DNA from: Haloarcula regularis
Lineage (GTDB): Archaea > Halobacteriota > Halobacteria > Halobacteriales > Haloarculaceae
Length of the DNA stretch: 64,000 nucleotides
Direction: 5' to 3'
Assembly: GCF_029338315.1 (NCBI RefSeq)
Contig: NZ_CP119794.1
Location: 930,001-994,000, forward strand
Shown: positions 54,281 to 62,310 of the stretch, in pieces
Layout of the letters: every line of letters begins with the position of its first letter
How positions within the stretch are numbered: position 1 is the first letter of the stretch
The notes under the pieces: model-generated
Seen by the model: the letters and a program-made list of their open reading frames with translations, nothing else
Databases searched by the model: none
What the model was told of the DNA's origin: nothing
Position numbers and translations under genes: made by a program

Positions 54281-54934
54281 ATGCCCGCAGAAAGCGTACA
54301 GTCGCTCATCGACCAGTTACACGAGGAGGCGGCGATGGACCGGCCCGACGAAGCGACGCCCGACGTCGGCATCGTGATGGGGTCGGACTCGGACCTGCCG
54401 ACGATGGCCGGCGGGAAGGGGAAACGGCCCGGCGCGTACGCGGCGCTGGCCGAGGAACTGGGCTTCGAGGAACAGACCGACTACACCGACGCGCCCGAGA
54501 GCCGCTTCACCTTCGAGACGTTCGTCGTCTCGGCCCACCGGACGCCCGACCTGATGTACGCCTACGCCGAGACGGCCGAGGACCGTGGCGTCGACGTCAT
54601 CATCGCTGGCGCGGGCGGGAAGTCGGCCGACCTCCCGAACATGACCGCGAGCATCGCCTACCCGCTCCCGGTGATCGGGGTGCCCGTCCAGGAGAAGTCC
54701 GTCGACTCCGTCATCGGGATGCCCCAGGGCGCGCCCATCACGGCCGTCGACGCCGGCAAGTCGTTCAACGCCGCGCTCTCGGCCGCCCAGATTCTCTCCC
54801 GGGAACACGACGAACTGCGCGACCGACTCGTCGAGTACCACCGGGGCCTCCAGGAGGGCGTCGCCGAGGCTTCCCGTGATCTCCACGAGCTCGGCACGCC
54901 CGGGTTCAAGTCCGAGTACTGGGACGTGTCGTAG
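54281..54934 (+). CDS. purE: N5-carboxyaminoimidazole ribonucleotide mutase
   Basis: A 217-residue PurE that rearranges N5-CAIR to CAIR in purine synthesis. It has VGIVMGSDSDLPTMAGGKGK, TFVVSAHRTPDLMYAYAETA, VIIAGAGGKSADLPNMTASI, PVIGVPVQEKSVDSVIGMPQ and DAGKSFNAALSAAQIL. The extra N-terminal 25 residues and an insertion after the SDSD loop are longer than bacterial PurE. The start at 54281 is supported by a TATA-like box CTTACG about 27 nt upstream. Functionally paired with purK at 43323. Confidence 0.9.
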   Translation: MPAESVQSLIDQLHEEAAMDRPDEATPDVGIVMGSDSDLPTMAGGKGKRPGAYAALAEELGFEEQTDYTDAPESRFTFETFVVSAHRTPDLMYAYAETAEDRGVDVIIAGAGGKSADLPNMTASIAYPLPVIGVPVQEKSVDSVIGMPQGAPITAVDAGKSFNAALSAAQILSREHDELRDRLVEYHRGLQEGVAEASRDLHELGTPGFKSEYWDVS

Positions 54935-54981
54935 CGACGCTGAAACAGACGATTCGAGCGGTGAGAAACCGGCAATCCGAA

Positions 54982-54999
54982 CCGCCCGAAATCGGGCGG
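54982..54999 (+). terminator. Hairpin after purE
   Basis: CCGCCCGA-AA-TCGGGCGG, a perfect 8-bp stem 48 nt past the purE stop and 65 nt before nuoA. No strong T run follows, so termination is only probable. Confidence 0.4.
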
Positions 55000-55017
55000 C
55001 CGGAGTGGTTATCAACC

Positions 55018-55026
55018 CTTATATGC
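55018..55026 (+). promoter_or_regulatory. TATA box of the nuo operon
   Basis: CTTATATG lies about 40 nt before the ATG at 55064. A short leader with TAGGAG follows at 55051-55056, a plausible ribosome site. Confidence 0.5.
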
Positions 55027-55063
55027 CAGTACTTCTAACCGACGTACGATAGGAGTTTCCCGA

Positions 55064-55477
55064 ATGAGTAATCCATGGATCGCCATCGGCGCGCTGGCGG
55101 TCGTGGGGCTCGCCATCCCGGTCAGCATGATGGTGGTGTCGAGCATCCTACGGCCGAGCGTGCCCGAACAAGGCAAACGTGCCACCTACGAGTCCGGCGA
55201 GGTGCCGACCGGCAGTAGCCGACAGATTCGGTTCAACATCCAGTACTACATGGTCGCGCTGCTGTTTGTCATCTTCGACATCGAGACCGTGCTCATCTTC
55301 CCGTGGACGGTCATCTACCGCGACGCCGTCACGGAGGTCGACATGACGACGGTACTGGTGCCGATGGTCGTGTTCATCGGCGTGCTCGTCGTCGGGCTCG
55401 CCTGGGCGTGGCGCAACGGCGCAGTCCGCTGGGTGCGCAGTCCACGCGCGACGAAGGGAGCAGACACATATGAGTAG
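55064..55477 (+). CDS. nuoA: NADH dehydrogenase-like complex, subunit A
   Basis: A 137-residue membrane subunit with three hydrophobic helices (IAIGALAVVGLAIPVSMMVV; YYMVALLFVIFDIETVLIF; VLVPMVVFIGVLVVGLAWAW), the middle one carrying the conserved FDIETVLIFPW motif. Part of the proton-pumping membrane arm. The stop overlaps nuoB by 8 nt. First gene of the operon. Confidence 0.9.
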   Translation: MSNPWIAIGALAVVGLAIPVSMMVVSSILRPSVPEQGKRATYESGEVPTGSSRQIRFNIQYYMVALLFVIFDIETVLIFPWTVIYRDAVTEVDMTTVLVPMVVFIGVLVVGLAWAWRNGAVRWVRSPRATKGADTYE

Positions 55478-56162
55478 TGACCAGACACCACCGGCCGTAG
55501 AGGACGTATCGACACAGGAGGCCCGGATGGGCGAGGGCGTCGACGACCGCTTCAACTCGACGCTCCGCGAGGCGTTCGGGTCGACCCCGTTCATCCTGAC
55601 GAAGTTCGACAAGTTCATGAACTGGGTGCGGGGGTCCTCGATGTTCATGCTGCAGTTCGGTATCGCCTGTTGCAGCATCGAGATGATCCACACCTACGCC
55701 ATCAAACACGACCTGGACCGCTTCGGTGCGGGGGTTCCGCGCGCCTCCCCGCGCCAGGCGGACGTCATCATCGTCCCGGGCACCATCGTCTCGAAGTTCG
55801 CCCCGCGGATGAAGCGGGTCTACGACCAGATGCCCGAACCGAAGTTCGTCGTCTCGATGGGGTCGTGTACCATCTCCGGCGGCCCGTTCCAGGAGGGCTA
55901 CAACGTCATCAAGGGCGCCGAGGAGGTCATCCCGGTCGACATCCACGTCCCCGGCTGTCCCCCCCGTCCGGAGGCGCTCGTCTACGGCGTCGCCAAGCTC
56001 CAGGAACGCGTCGCCAACGGCGAATCCTCGCCGGTGACGGTCAAGCCGTACGAACTCGAACAGTTCGGTGACCTCGAGCGGGACGAACTCGTCGACAAGC
56101 TCGCCGCGGAGATCGACGAGGACGACCTCGTCATGCGGTACAACTGGAACGACTCGCCATAA
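55470..56162 (+). CDS. nuoB: NADH dehydrogenase-like complex, subunit B (N2 cluster)
   Basis: A 230-residue iron-sulfur subunit. Ligands of the 4Fe-4S cluster N2 are visible in FGIACCSIEMIHTYA (CC), VSMGSCTISGGPF and VDIHVPGCPPRPEALVYGV. It passes electrons to quinone at the junction with the membrane arm. The N-terminus has an acidic halophilic extension before FGSTPFILTKFDKFMNW. Confidence 0.95.
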   Translation: MSSDQTPPAVEDVSTQEARMGEGVDDRFNSTLREAFGSTPFILTKFDKFMNWVRGSSMFMLQFGIACCSIEMIHTYAIKHDLDRFGAGVPRASPRQADVIIVPGTIVSKFAPRMKRVYDQMPEPKFVVSMGSCTISGGPFQEGYNVIKGAEEVIPVDIHVPGCPPRPEALVYGVAKLQERVANGESSPVTVKPYELEQFGDLERDELVDKLAAEIDEDDLVMRYNWNDSP

Positions 56163-56164
56163 CA

Positions 56165-56251
56165 ATGAGTACGACAAGACAATCCTGCTCGCTTCGCTGT
56201 GCGGGCTGTGACTCATCTACTCACTCTCGACACCGGAGGTGTCTCGCGTGA
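56165..56251 (+). CDS. Tiny cysteine-rich frame between nuoB and nuoCD (doubtful)
   Basis: ATG at 56165, 28 residues (MSTTRQSCSLRCAGCDSST then HSRHRRCLA), four Cys. Its stop overlaps the nuoCD GTG in a GTGA. Arg/Ser-rich composition is typical of non-coding sequence, so the coupling may be incidental. Confidence 0.2.
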   Translation: MSTTRQSCSLRCAGCDSSTHSRHRRCLA

Positions 56252-57927
56252 GTATAGAGAAAGTACCAGAATCCGACGGCGAAATCGGTGTCACGGAGGA
56301 CGGCCTCGACTACGACGCGCTCGCGGACCTGCTCGGTGGCCACGTGATCGGCCGCGAGACCCACGTCAACGCCGAGGGATTCGTCATCCGACCCGACGAG
56401 GTACAGGAGGTCCTCTCGACGCTGAAGACCGAAGCGGGCTTCGACCACTGTTCCTGTGTCACCGCACAGGAGTACGACGACCGCTACGAGTCGATCTACC
56501 ACCTGCGGAAGTACGACGACCCGACCCAGGAACTGTCGGTCGTCGTCCCGACGACGAAGGACGACCCGACGAGTCAGTCCGCGGCCCGCGTCTACGACAC
56601 GGCCGACTGGCACGAACGCGAGGCCTACGACCTGGTCGGTATCAACTACGACGATCACCCGGATCTGCGGCGGATCCTCCTGCCCGAGACCTGGCAGGGC
56701 CACCCGCTCTCGAAGGACTTCAACCAGGACCAGCCACAGATCGTCACGCTCCGGGAGAACGCGAACCCGCTGCAGGGCGACCACCGCAGCGAGGACGACC
56801 CGGACACGATGTTCATCAACATCGGCCCCCACCACCCGGCGACCCACGGCGTCCTGCACGTGAAGACGACGCTGGACGGCGAGCAGATCGCCGACATCGA
56901 CCCGGACATCGGTTACCTGCACCGCTGTGAGGAGCAGATGTGCCAGCAGGGGACCTACCGCCACCAGATCATGCCGTATCCCGACCGGTGGGACTACGTC
57001 TCGGCCGGCATCCTCAACGAGTGGGCCTACGCGCGGGCCGCGGAGGACCTGGCGGAGATCGAGGTGCCGGAGTACGCACAGATCATCCGGACGATGTCGG
57101 CGGAGTTCTGCCGCATCGCCGCGCACATGCTCGCGCTCGGGACCTTCGCGCTGGACGTCTTCGGCGACTTCACCGCCATCTTCCAGTACGCGTTCCGCGA
57201 CCGCGAGGTCGTCCAGAACATCTTAGAGGACCTCACCGGCCAGCGCCTGATGTTCAACTACCTCCGACTGGGCGGCGTCGCGTGGGACCTGCCCGAACCC
57301 CGCGAGGAGTTCTTCGAGAAGATCCGGGACTTCCTCGACGAACTCCCCCACAAGTTAGAGGAGTACCACGACCTCATCACGGGCAACGAGATCTTCCAGA
57401 TGCGGTGTGTCGACACCGGCGTCCTCACGCCCGAGATGGCAAAGCAGTACGGTGCGACCGGTCCCGTGGCACGTGGGTCGGGCGTCGACTACGACCTCCG
57501 GCGAGACGACCCGTACGGTTACTACGACGAACTGGACTGGAACGTCGTCACCGAAGAGGGCTGTGACAACTTCTCGCGCGTGCTCGTCCGCATGCGCGAG
57601 GTGGAGGAGTCGGCCCGCATCATCGAGCAGTGTGTCGACCTGCTCGAACAGTGGCCCGAAGACGAGCGAGAGATTCAGGCCAACGTCCCCCGGACGCTGC
57701 GTCCGGACCCGGACAAGGAGATCTACCGCGCCGTCGAAGGCGCGAAGGGCGAACTCGGCATCTACATCCGTTCCGACGGGACGGACAAGCCCGCTCGGTT
57801 CAAGATACGCAGTCCGTGCTTCTCGAACCTGCAGACGCTGCCCGAGATGTCCCAGGGCGAGTACGTCCCGGACATGGTCGCGTCGCTGGGTAGCCTCGAC
57901 ATCGTCCTCGGGGAGGTGGACCGCTGA
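56248..57927 (+). CDS. nuoCD: NADH dehydrogenase-like complex, fused subunits C and D
   Basis: A 559-residue protein. The NuoC part (about 1-165) ends with ETWQGHPLSKDF; NuoD follows with INIGPHHPATHGVLHVKTTL (the quinone-site His), GYLHRCEEQMCQQGTY and the conserved C-terminal SQGEYVPDMVASLGSLDIVL. The fusion is typical of haloarchaea. Start: GTG at 56248 with an exact GGAGGT Shine-Dalgarno at 56235-56240, seven nt upstream. The GTG at 56239 overlaps that site and is less likely. The stop overlaps the nuoH ATG (TGATG). Confidence 0.95.
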   Translation: MSIEKVPESDGEIGVTEDGLDYDALADLLGGHVIGRETHVNAEGFVIRPDEVQEVLSTLKTEAGFDHCSCVTAQEYDDRYESIYHLRKYDDPTQELSVVVPTTKDDPTSQSAARVYDTADWHEREAYDLVGINYDDHPDLRRILLPETWQGHPLSKDFNQDQPQIVTLRENANPLQGDHRSEDDPDTMFINIGPHHPATHGVLHVKTTLDGEQIADIDPDIGYLHRCEEQMCQQGTYRHQIMPYPDRWDYVSAGILNEWAYARAAEDLAEIEVPEYAQIIRTMSAEFCRIAAHMLALGTFALDVFGDFTAIFQYAFRDREVVQNILEDLTGQRLMFNYLRLGGVAWDLPEPREEFFEKIRDFLDELPHKLEEYHDLITGNEIFQMRCVDTGVLTPEMAKQYGATGPVARGSGVDYDLRRDDPYGYYDELDWNVVTEEGCDNFSRVLVRMREVEESARIIEQCVDLLEQWPEDEREIQANVPRTLRPDPDKEIYRAVEGAKGELGIYIRSDGTDKPARFKIRSPCFSNLQTLPEMSQGEYVPDMVASLGSLDIVLGEVDR

Positions 57928-58973
57928 TGCTCCAGGAGTCCGCCCCGCTCCCCGAGGCACTGGCGAACCTGCTGGGCCTGGACCCGAACAGCACGCTCGT
58001 GATGATACTCATGAGCCTCATCGGTGCGGCGTTCATCGGGTCGCTGATGATGACCAACACGGCGCTGGCCGGCCCGTGGGCCAAGCGAAAGATTACGGCG
58101 GCGTTCACGGACCGCATCGCCGTCAACCGCATCGGCCCGTTCGGCCTGCTCATCATCGTGGCCGACGCCGTCCGACTGCTCTCGAAGGAGCTCATCGTCC
58201 CCGAGGGCGTCGACCGCCCGGCGTGGGACCTCGCGCCGCTGGTCATCGCTAGCACCGCGCTGCTTGGCTTTGCCGTCATCCCGATGGGCAACGGCATCCA
58301 GCTGGCCGACCCCGAGGTCGGCCTGGCGTACGTCTTCGCGACGGCGTCGATGGCCTCCGTCGGCCTGGTGATGGCCGGCTACGCGTCGAACAACAAGTAC
58401 TCGTTCCTCGGCGGCCTGCGCGCCGTCGCACAGAACCTGGCCTACGAGATTCCGCTCATCCTCACTGGGGCGTCGGTCGTCATCTTCGCCGGCTCGCTCC
58501 AGATGAGCGAGATCGTCGCGGCCCAGAGCCAGACGCTCGTCGGGCCCATCCCGTCGTGGTACGCCTTCGTCAACCCCTTCGCGTTCGTCCTCTTTATGAT
58601 CGCGAATCTCGCGGAGGTCGGGCGCAACCCGTTCGACATCCCCGAAGCGCCGACCGAAATCGTCGCCGGGTATCAGACCGAGTACTCCTCGGTCTACTTC
58701 GTCCTGGTCTACTTAGGCGAGTTCATCCACATCTTCCTGGGCGGGGCCATCATCGCCACCATCTTCCTCGGTGGCCCGGCCGGCCCCGTGCTCCCGGGCA
58801 TCGTGTGGTTCATGATCAAGATCTGGGGCGTCTTCCTGTTCACACAGTGGGCCCGATCGGCGGTCCCGCGCGTGCGCATCGACCAGCTCATCGAGATCGG
58901 CTGGAAGGGCATGCTCGTGCTCTCGCTGGCCAACCTCATGCTGACCGCGGTCATCGTCGGGGTGATCGCCTGA
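57927..58973 (+). CDS. nuoH: NADH dehydrogenase-like complex, subunit H
   Basis: A 348-residue membrane subunit with eight or more helices. It has AVNRIGPFGLLIIVADAVRL, SNNKYSFLGGLRAVAQNLAY, NPFDIPEAPTEIVAGYQTEY and WARSAVPRVRIDQLIEIGWK, the last with the conserved basic segment near the quinone tunnel. Couples quinone reduction to the pump. The stop is followed by a 13-codon frame that leads into nuoI. Confidence 0.95.
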   Translation: MLQESAPLPEALANLLGLDPNSTLVMILMSLIGAAFIGSLMMTNTALAGPWAKRKITAAFTDRIAVNRIGPFGLLIIVADAVRLLSKELIVPEGVDRPAWDLAPLVIASTALLGFAVIPMGNGIQLADPEVGLAYVFATASMASVGLVMAGYASNNKYSFLGGLRAVAQNLAYEIPLILTGASVVIFAGSLQMSEIVAAQSQTLVGPIPSWYAFVNPFAFVLFMIANLAEVGRNPFDIPEAPTEIVAGYQTEYSSVYFVLVYLGEFIHIFLGGAIIATIFLGGPAGPVLPGIVWFMIKIWGVFLFTQWARSAVPRVRIDQLIEIGWKGMLVLSLANLMLTAVIVGVIA

Positions 58974-59014
58974 TGTCTGTCGGCGAGTCTGCTGCCGGAG
59001 GTGACTCCAAATGA
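58973..59014 (+). CDS. 13-codon leader frame between nuoH and nuoI
   Basis: The ATG overlaps the nuoH stop (TGATG) and the stop overlaps the nuoI ATG (AAATGATAG). A GGAGGTGA Shine-Dalgarno for nuoI at 58997-59004 lies inside it. It is either a coupling device or the remnant of an earlier nuoI start. Encoded MSVGESAAGGDSK. Confidence 0.3.
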   Translation: MSVGESAAGGDSK

Positions 59015-59471
59015 TAGGAATCCTGAAATCGATGGCGACGACGATGAAACACGCGCTCGACGGGGAGACGTTCACGGTCGAGTACCCCGACGTCGCCCCG
59101 AGGTGAGCCCCCGCTTTCGCGGCGTCCACAAGTGGAGCCAGGAGCGGTGTATCTGGTGTCGGCAGTGCGAGAACGTCTGTCCGAACGACACCATCCAGAT
59201 CGTGATGGACGACCAGCGCAACGGCGAGGAGTACAACCTCCACATCGGCCAGTGTATCTACTGCCGTCTGTGCGAGGAGGTCTGCCCGACCGACGCCATC
59301 CTGCTGACCCAGAACTTCGAGTTCACCGCGGACACGAAAGACGAGTTCGCCTACAACAAAGAGCAACTCAAGAACGTGCCGTGGTACAAGGACATCGACC
59401 CGCTGGAGTCGCGTGAACCGGACCGGGGTGCCTGGATCGGCGAGGGCGACGGCGAAGTCGACTACCAGTAA
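59011..59471 (+). CDS. nuoI: NADH dehydrogenase-like complex, subunit I, one frame break
   Basis: About 153 residues after repair. A ferredoxin-like subunit with two 4Fe-4S motifs: CIWCRQCENVCP and CIYCRLCEEVCP, clusters N6a and N6b. Start ATG 59011 with a GGAGGTGA seven nt upstream. The C run at 59096-59099 is one base short (DVAPEVSPRFRG expected; AR* instead), so as given only 31 residues are in frame before a stop. The remainder (RFRGVHKWSQERCIWC...) is intact to 59471. nuoJ does not follow directly. Confidence 0.9.
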
Positions 59472-59506
59472 GTTGCAGTACGGGACCGAGCGGAGCGAGG
59501 GCCCGC

Positions 59507-59524
59507 TTTTTCGCCCACGTTTTT
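59507..59524 (+). terminator. Oligo-T terminator candidate after nuoI
   Basis: Two T5 runs (59507-59511 and 59520-59524) in a GC-rich context, 36 nt past the nuoI stop, fit archaeal T-run termination. They would end the first half of the nuo operon. Confidence 0.45.
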
Positions 59525-59585
59525 CGAGGAGACGCGACCACCGCGAGGGGACGAGACTTATGTCGTACCCACGATACCAGCCGAC

Positions 59586-59984
59586 ATGGACCGGCGAGCG
59601 TATCTCGGCGGGGTCGCGATGGCGGTGACCGGCCTCAGCGGGTGTGGCGGCGGTGAGAGCGAGGCCCCGGCGGCCGGCGAGATAGACGTCACCTTCGAGA
59701 CCAGGGCGTCCCGGAGTTACATGGTCAGGCTGGAACTGGTCGACGCCGACGGCGACGTCGTCGACGAGCTGGAATCGGAGTTCCCGCCGGATCAGGACGA
59801 CGCGCCGAGCTTCTTCGCGAGCGGACTCACGAACGGACCCTACACCATCACCGTCTCGACCGACGCCGACAGCCAGACGCTGGAGTGGTCGCCAGCGGAC
59901 TGCAACCGGTTCGAACTCAGCGTGACGCTGCTCCCGGACGGCCTCCTCGAGTACAGCGGGCGCTGTTCGGCGGCGGATTCCTGA
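59586..59984 (+). CDS. Small TAT lipoprotein in the nuo gap
   Basis: A 132-residue protein. MDRRAYLGGVAMAVTG is a twin-arginine signal, followed by lipobox LSGC (Cys20). The mature part is beta-rich (EIDVTFETRASRSYMVRLEL, VDADGDVVDELESEFPPDQD), perhaps one immunoglobulin-like domain. I do not recognise the family. It lies between nuoI and the exchanger gene. Confidence 0.65.
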   Translation: MDRRAYLGGVAMAVTGLSGCGGGESEAPAAGEIDVTFETRASRSYMVRLELVDADGDVVDELESEFPPDQDDAPSFFASGLTNGPYTITVSTDADSQTLEWSPADCNRFELSVTLLPDGLLEYSGRCSAADS

Positions 59985-59997
59985 GCCGAGCGCGTGG

Positions 59998-60987
59998 CTA
60001 CTGCCCCGGGAACAGGAGGAGACGTCCGGTCACGAAGACGAAGTAAAAGCCCAGCAGGTAGGCGCCCTCGGTCCGGGTGAGCGTCCCGTCGCGGACGGAC
60101 GTCGACCAGACGAGCAGGCCGGCGCCGACGGCCAGTTTGACCGGGAGGTCCCAGACGACGACGGCCAGCGGGACGTGGTACGTCGAGACGACGCCGCCGA
60201 GGCCGATGCCGACGAGCGGGTTCACGACGTTACTGCCCACGAGCGTGCCCAGGGCCACGTTGGGCGCGCGCCGGCGGATAGCCTCCATCACCGTCGTCAG
60301 TTCGGGCAGGGCGGCGGCGACACCGAGGGTCACGACGCCGACCATCGACCCGCCCAGCGCGAGCGACGCGACGACTGTCTCGACGACCGAGAGCAGCAGC
60401 GACGCGGACAGCAGGACCACGACCAGCAGCGTGGTGGCGACGAGTGCGTCGCGGCGGGGGTCCGTGCTGGGGCGTTCGCGCATCGCGTCGGGCTGTCGCC
60501 GGCCGGCCACCCGGACGACCACGTAGGCAACGTAGAGGGCGAGCAGCGCGGCCCCGTCGAGTCGGCTGACGGTCCCGTCGGCGGCCACCAGGAGCGTCAC
60601 GGCCAGCGCGCCGAGCATCGGGAGGTAGCTCTCGCGGACGAACGAGCGAGAGAGGGGCACGCGCCCGTAAGCGATGAGCAGGACGCCCACGAGGAGGAAC
60701 TGCTGGACCGTCGAGGACCCCATGTTCCCGCCGAGGACGACGGCGGAGGTGACCTCGTAGTCCAGGACGCCGGAGACGATGCCCAGCGAGGCGACCAGGT
60801 GGGAACTGAGTTCCGGGAGGCTGGTCCCCACCGCGAGGACGGTCATCCCCACGAGCACCTCGTCGACGTCGTAGTACTCGGCGAGTGCGAGCAGGCGGTC
60901 GATGGCGCGACCCGCGGCGGTCACCAGGGCATAGAGCGCGACGGCGCCGACCGACACTTGCGTCAGGAGCGCCTCGGTCACCACCAT
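59998..60987 (-). CDS. Sodium/calcium exchanger family antiporter
   Basis: A 329-residue protein of about ten helices in two inverted repeats. The alpha-repeat motifs are GMTVLAVGTSLPELSSHL and GVAAALPELTTVMEAI with GSNVVNPLVGIG. The length fits the CaCA family (YrbG-like). Exports Ca2+ in exchange for Na+ or H+; ion specificity is inferred. It is on the opposite strand to nuo and coupled to the small upstream gene, whose TGA ends one base before this ATG. Confidence 0.85.
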   Translation of the reverse strand: MVVTEALLTQVSVGAVALYALVTAAGRAIDRLLALAEYYDVDEVLVGMTVLAVGTSLPELSSHLVASLGIVSGVLDYEVTSAVVLGGNMGSSTVQQFLLVGVLLIAYGRVPLSRSFVRESYLPMLGALAVTLLVAADGTVSRLDGAALLALYVAYVVVRVAGRRQPDAMRERPSTDPRRDALVATTLLVVVLLSASLLLSVVETVVASLALGGSMVGVVTLGVAAALPELTTVMEAIRRRAPNVALGTLVGSNVVNPLVGIGLGGVVSTYHVPLAVVVWDLPVKLAVGAGLLVWSTSVRDGTLTRTEGAYLLGFYFVFVTGRLLLFPGQ

Positions 60988-60988
60988 C

Positions 60989-61162
60989 TCAGCGGCCGGC
61001 CAGCCAGGTGTCGTCCCACTCGAGCTCGTGGGCCGGGTCGAAGGCCTCGGTGGTCCAGACCGGGCAGTTCTCGCACTCCCAGACGCGCCCGACGGCCCCG
61101 TCGCGGATGACGACGCCCACCGAGGCCCAGGTGTGCCGGTCGCAGTAGTCCCCGTCAGACAT
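60989..61162 (-). CDS. 57-residue zinc-binding microprotein coupled to the exchanger
   Basis: ATG at 61162 (MSDGDYCDRHTW). Cys7, His10, Cys30 and Cys33 (CENC) could bind one zinc. Trp-rich and acidic, soluble. TGA at 60991-60989 sits one base before the exchanger ATG. Not recognised; perhaps a regulator or folding partner. Confidence 0.55.
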   Translation of the reverse strand: MSDGDYCDRHTWASVGVVIRDGAVGRVWECENCPVWTTEAFDPAHELEWDDTWLAGR

Positions 61163-61294
61163 GTTTGCAAGCGGGGACGGACGGGACCGGCAAAAGTCTA
61201 TCTCCGCGTCAGGCACACGACACTGTCGGCCCGAGCGGACCCATCGCGACGTGCGTCCCGATCCGACCGAGATATCCCGGCGAGGAACCGGCAA

Positions 61295-61301
61295 CATATA
61301 C
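61295..61301 (+). promoter_or_regulatory. Promoter of the second nuo transcription unit
   Basis: CATATAC lies about 60 nt before the nuoJ ATG at 61361, leaving a short leader with AGAGGAATC near 61318-61326. Supports independent transcription of nuoJ onwards. Confidence 0.45.
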
Positions 61302-61360
61302 AGCGACCGCGAGCGCAAAGAGGAATCTTCAAAGGGCCGCCGGCAAGAGAACCAAACAAG

Positions 61361-61630
61361 ATGGCACTGTACGAAACAATCGCGTTCGTGCTGTTCGCTC
61401 TCGTTACCGTGAGCAGCGCGGCCGGCGTCGTGCTCGTGCGCGACGTCTGGCACTCGGCGTTGTTACTGGGCGTGTCACTGCTCAGCGTCGCCGTGTTCTA
61501 CGTCATGAACCAGGCAGCATTCGTCGCGACGATGCAGATTCTGGTGTACATCGGCGGCGTCCTCGTGCTCATCACTTTCGCAGTGATGCTGACCCGGGAG
61601 GACGAGTCGGTGATCGAGGTGACACCATGA
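61361..61630 (+). CDS. nuoJ1: NADH dehydrogenase-like complex, subunit J (N-terminal half)
   Basis: An 89-residue membrane protein with helices at about 6-26, 32-52 and 56-78 (ATMQILVYIGGVLVLITFAV). In haloarchaea nuoJ is split in two; this is the N-terminal part, carrying the conserved YIGGVLVL core. The ATG of nuoJ2 overlaps its stop (ATGA). Confidence 0.9.
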   Translation: MALYETIAFVLFALVTVSSAAGVVLVRDVWHSALLLGVSLLSVAVFYVMNQAAFVATMQILVYIGGVLVLITFAVMLTREDESVIEVTP

Positions 61631-62008
61631 CCACCAAACCCCAGCTGTCGACGGAAGGGAGTCTCGTGGCGGGACTGGCCGCAGTCGCACTGTTCGTCGT
61701 GTTCGCTGCGGTGTTCATGACCGCGTCGTTCCCGGCGCCGGTCGGGTTCGGCGAGTCGGCCGCGATCACGTCGAGCCTCGGGGCCGCGATGTTCGATATC
61801 TCGCCGAGCGTCCTGATGGGCGAGGGCGAGACGGCCGTCCCCGCCGAAGGGTTCCTCATCGCCTTCGAGACCATCGACGCCGTCCTCGTGGCCGCGCTCG
61901 TGGGCGATCATGCTGGCGCGCCGCGAGGAGAGCGGCGAGAACGTCACGCTGAACCCCGACGGAAGCGAGGACCAGGCTGTCGCGACGGACGGGGGTGACG
62001 AGTCGTGA
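61627..62008 (+). CDS. nuoJ2: NADH dehydrogenase-like complex, subunit J (C-terminal half), one frame break
   Basis: About 127 residues after repair. Helices LVAGLAAVALFVVFAAVFMT and FLIAFETIDAVLVAALV, then an acidic tail ending TDGGDES. Around 61905 two bases are missing (GTGGGC then GATCATG; GTGGGCGCGATCATG expected), so the frame given continues as Arg-rich nonsense. The intended frame reads IMLARREESGENVTLNPDGS and its TGA overlaps the nuoK GTG. Confidence 0.85.
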
Positions 62009-62307
62009 TCCCCGTCGAGTCGTACCTCCTGCTCTCTGCGGCCGTGTTCTGCATCGGCCTCTTTGGCATCCTCACGCGTAAGAACGCGCTCATCTTCCTG
62101 ATGTCCGTCGAGCTGATGCTCAACGCCGCGAACATCAACTTCGTCGCGTTCTCCCTCCAGCACGGCAATCTCACGGGCCAGGTCTTCACCCTGTTCACGA
62201 TGGCGCTGGCGGCCGCCGAGGTGGCAGTCGGCATCGGCATCGTGCTGGTCCTGTACCGGAACTTCAGCGACGTGGACGTCACGATTCCGACGACGATGAG
62301 GTGGTAA
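62005..62307 (+). CDS. nuoK: NADH dehydrogenase-like complex, subunit K
   Basis: A 100-residue membrane subunit with three helices. It has YLLLSAAVFCIGLFGILTRK, NALIFLMSVELMLNAANINF (the conserved Glu for proton translocation) and LFTMALAAAEVAVGIGIVLV. GTG start overlapping the nuoJ2 stop (GTGA). Stop 3 nt before nuoL. Confidence 0.95.
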   Translation: MIPVESYLLLSAAVFCIGLFGILTRKNALIFLMSVELMLNAANINFVAFSLQHGNLTGQVFTLFTMALAAAEVAVGIGIVLVLYRNFSDVDVTIPTTMRW

Positions 62308-62310
62308 CAC

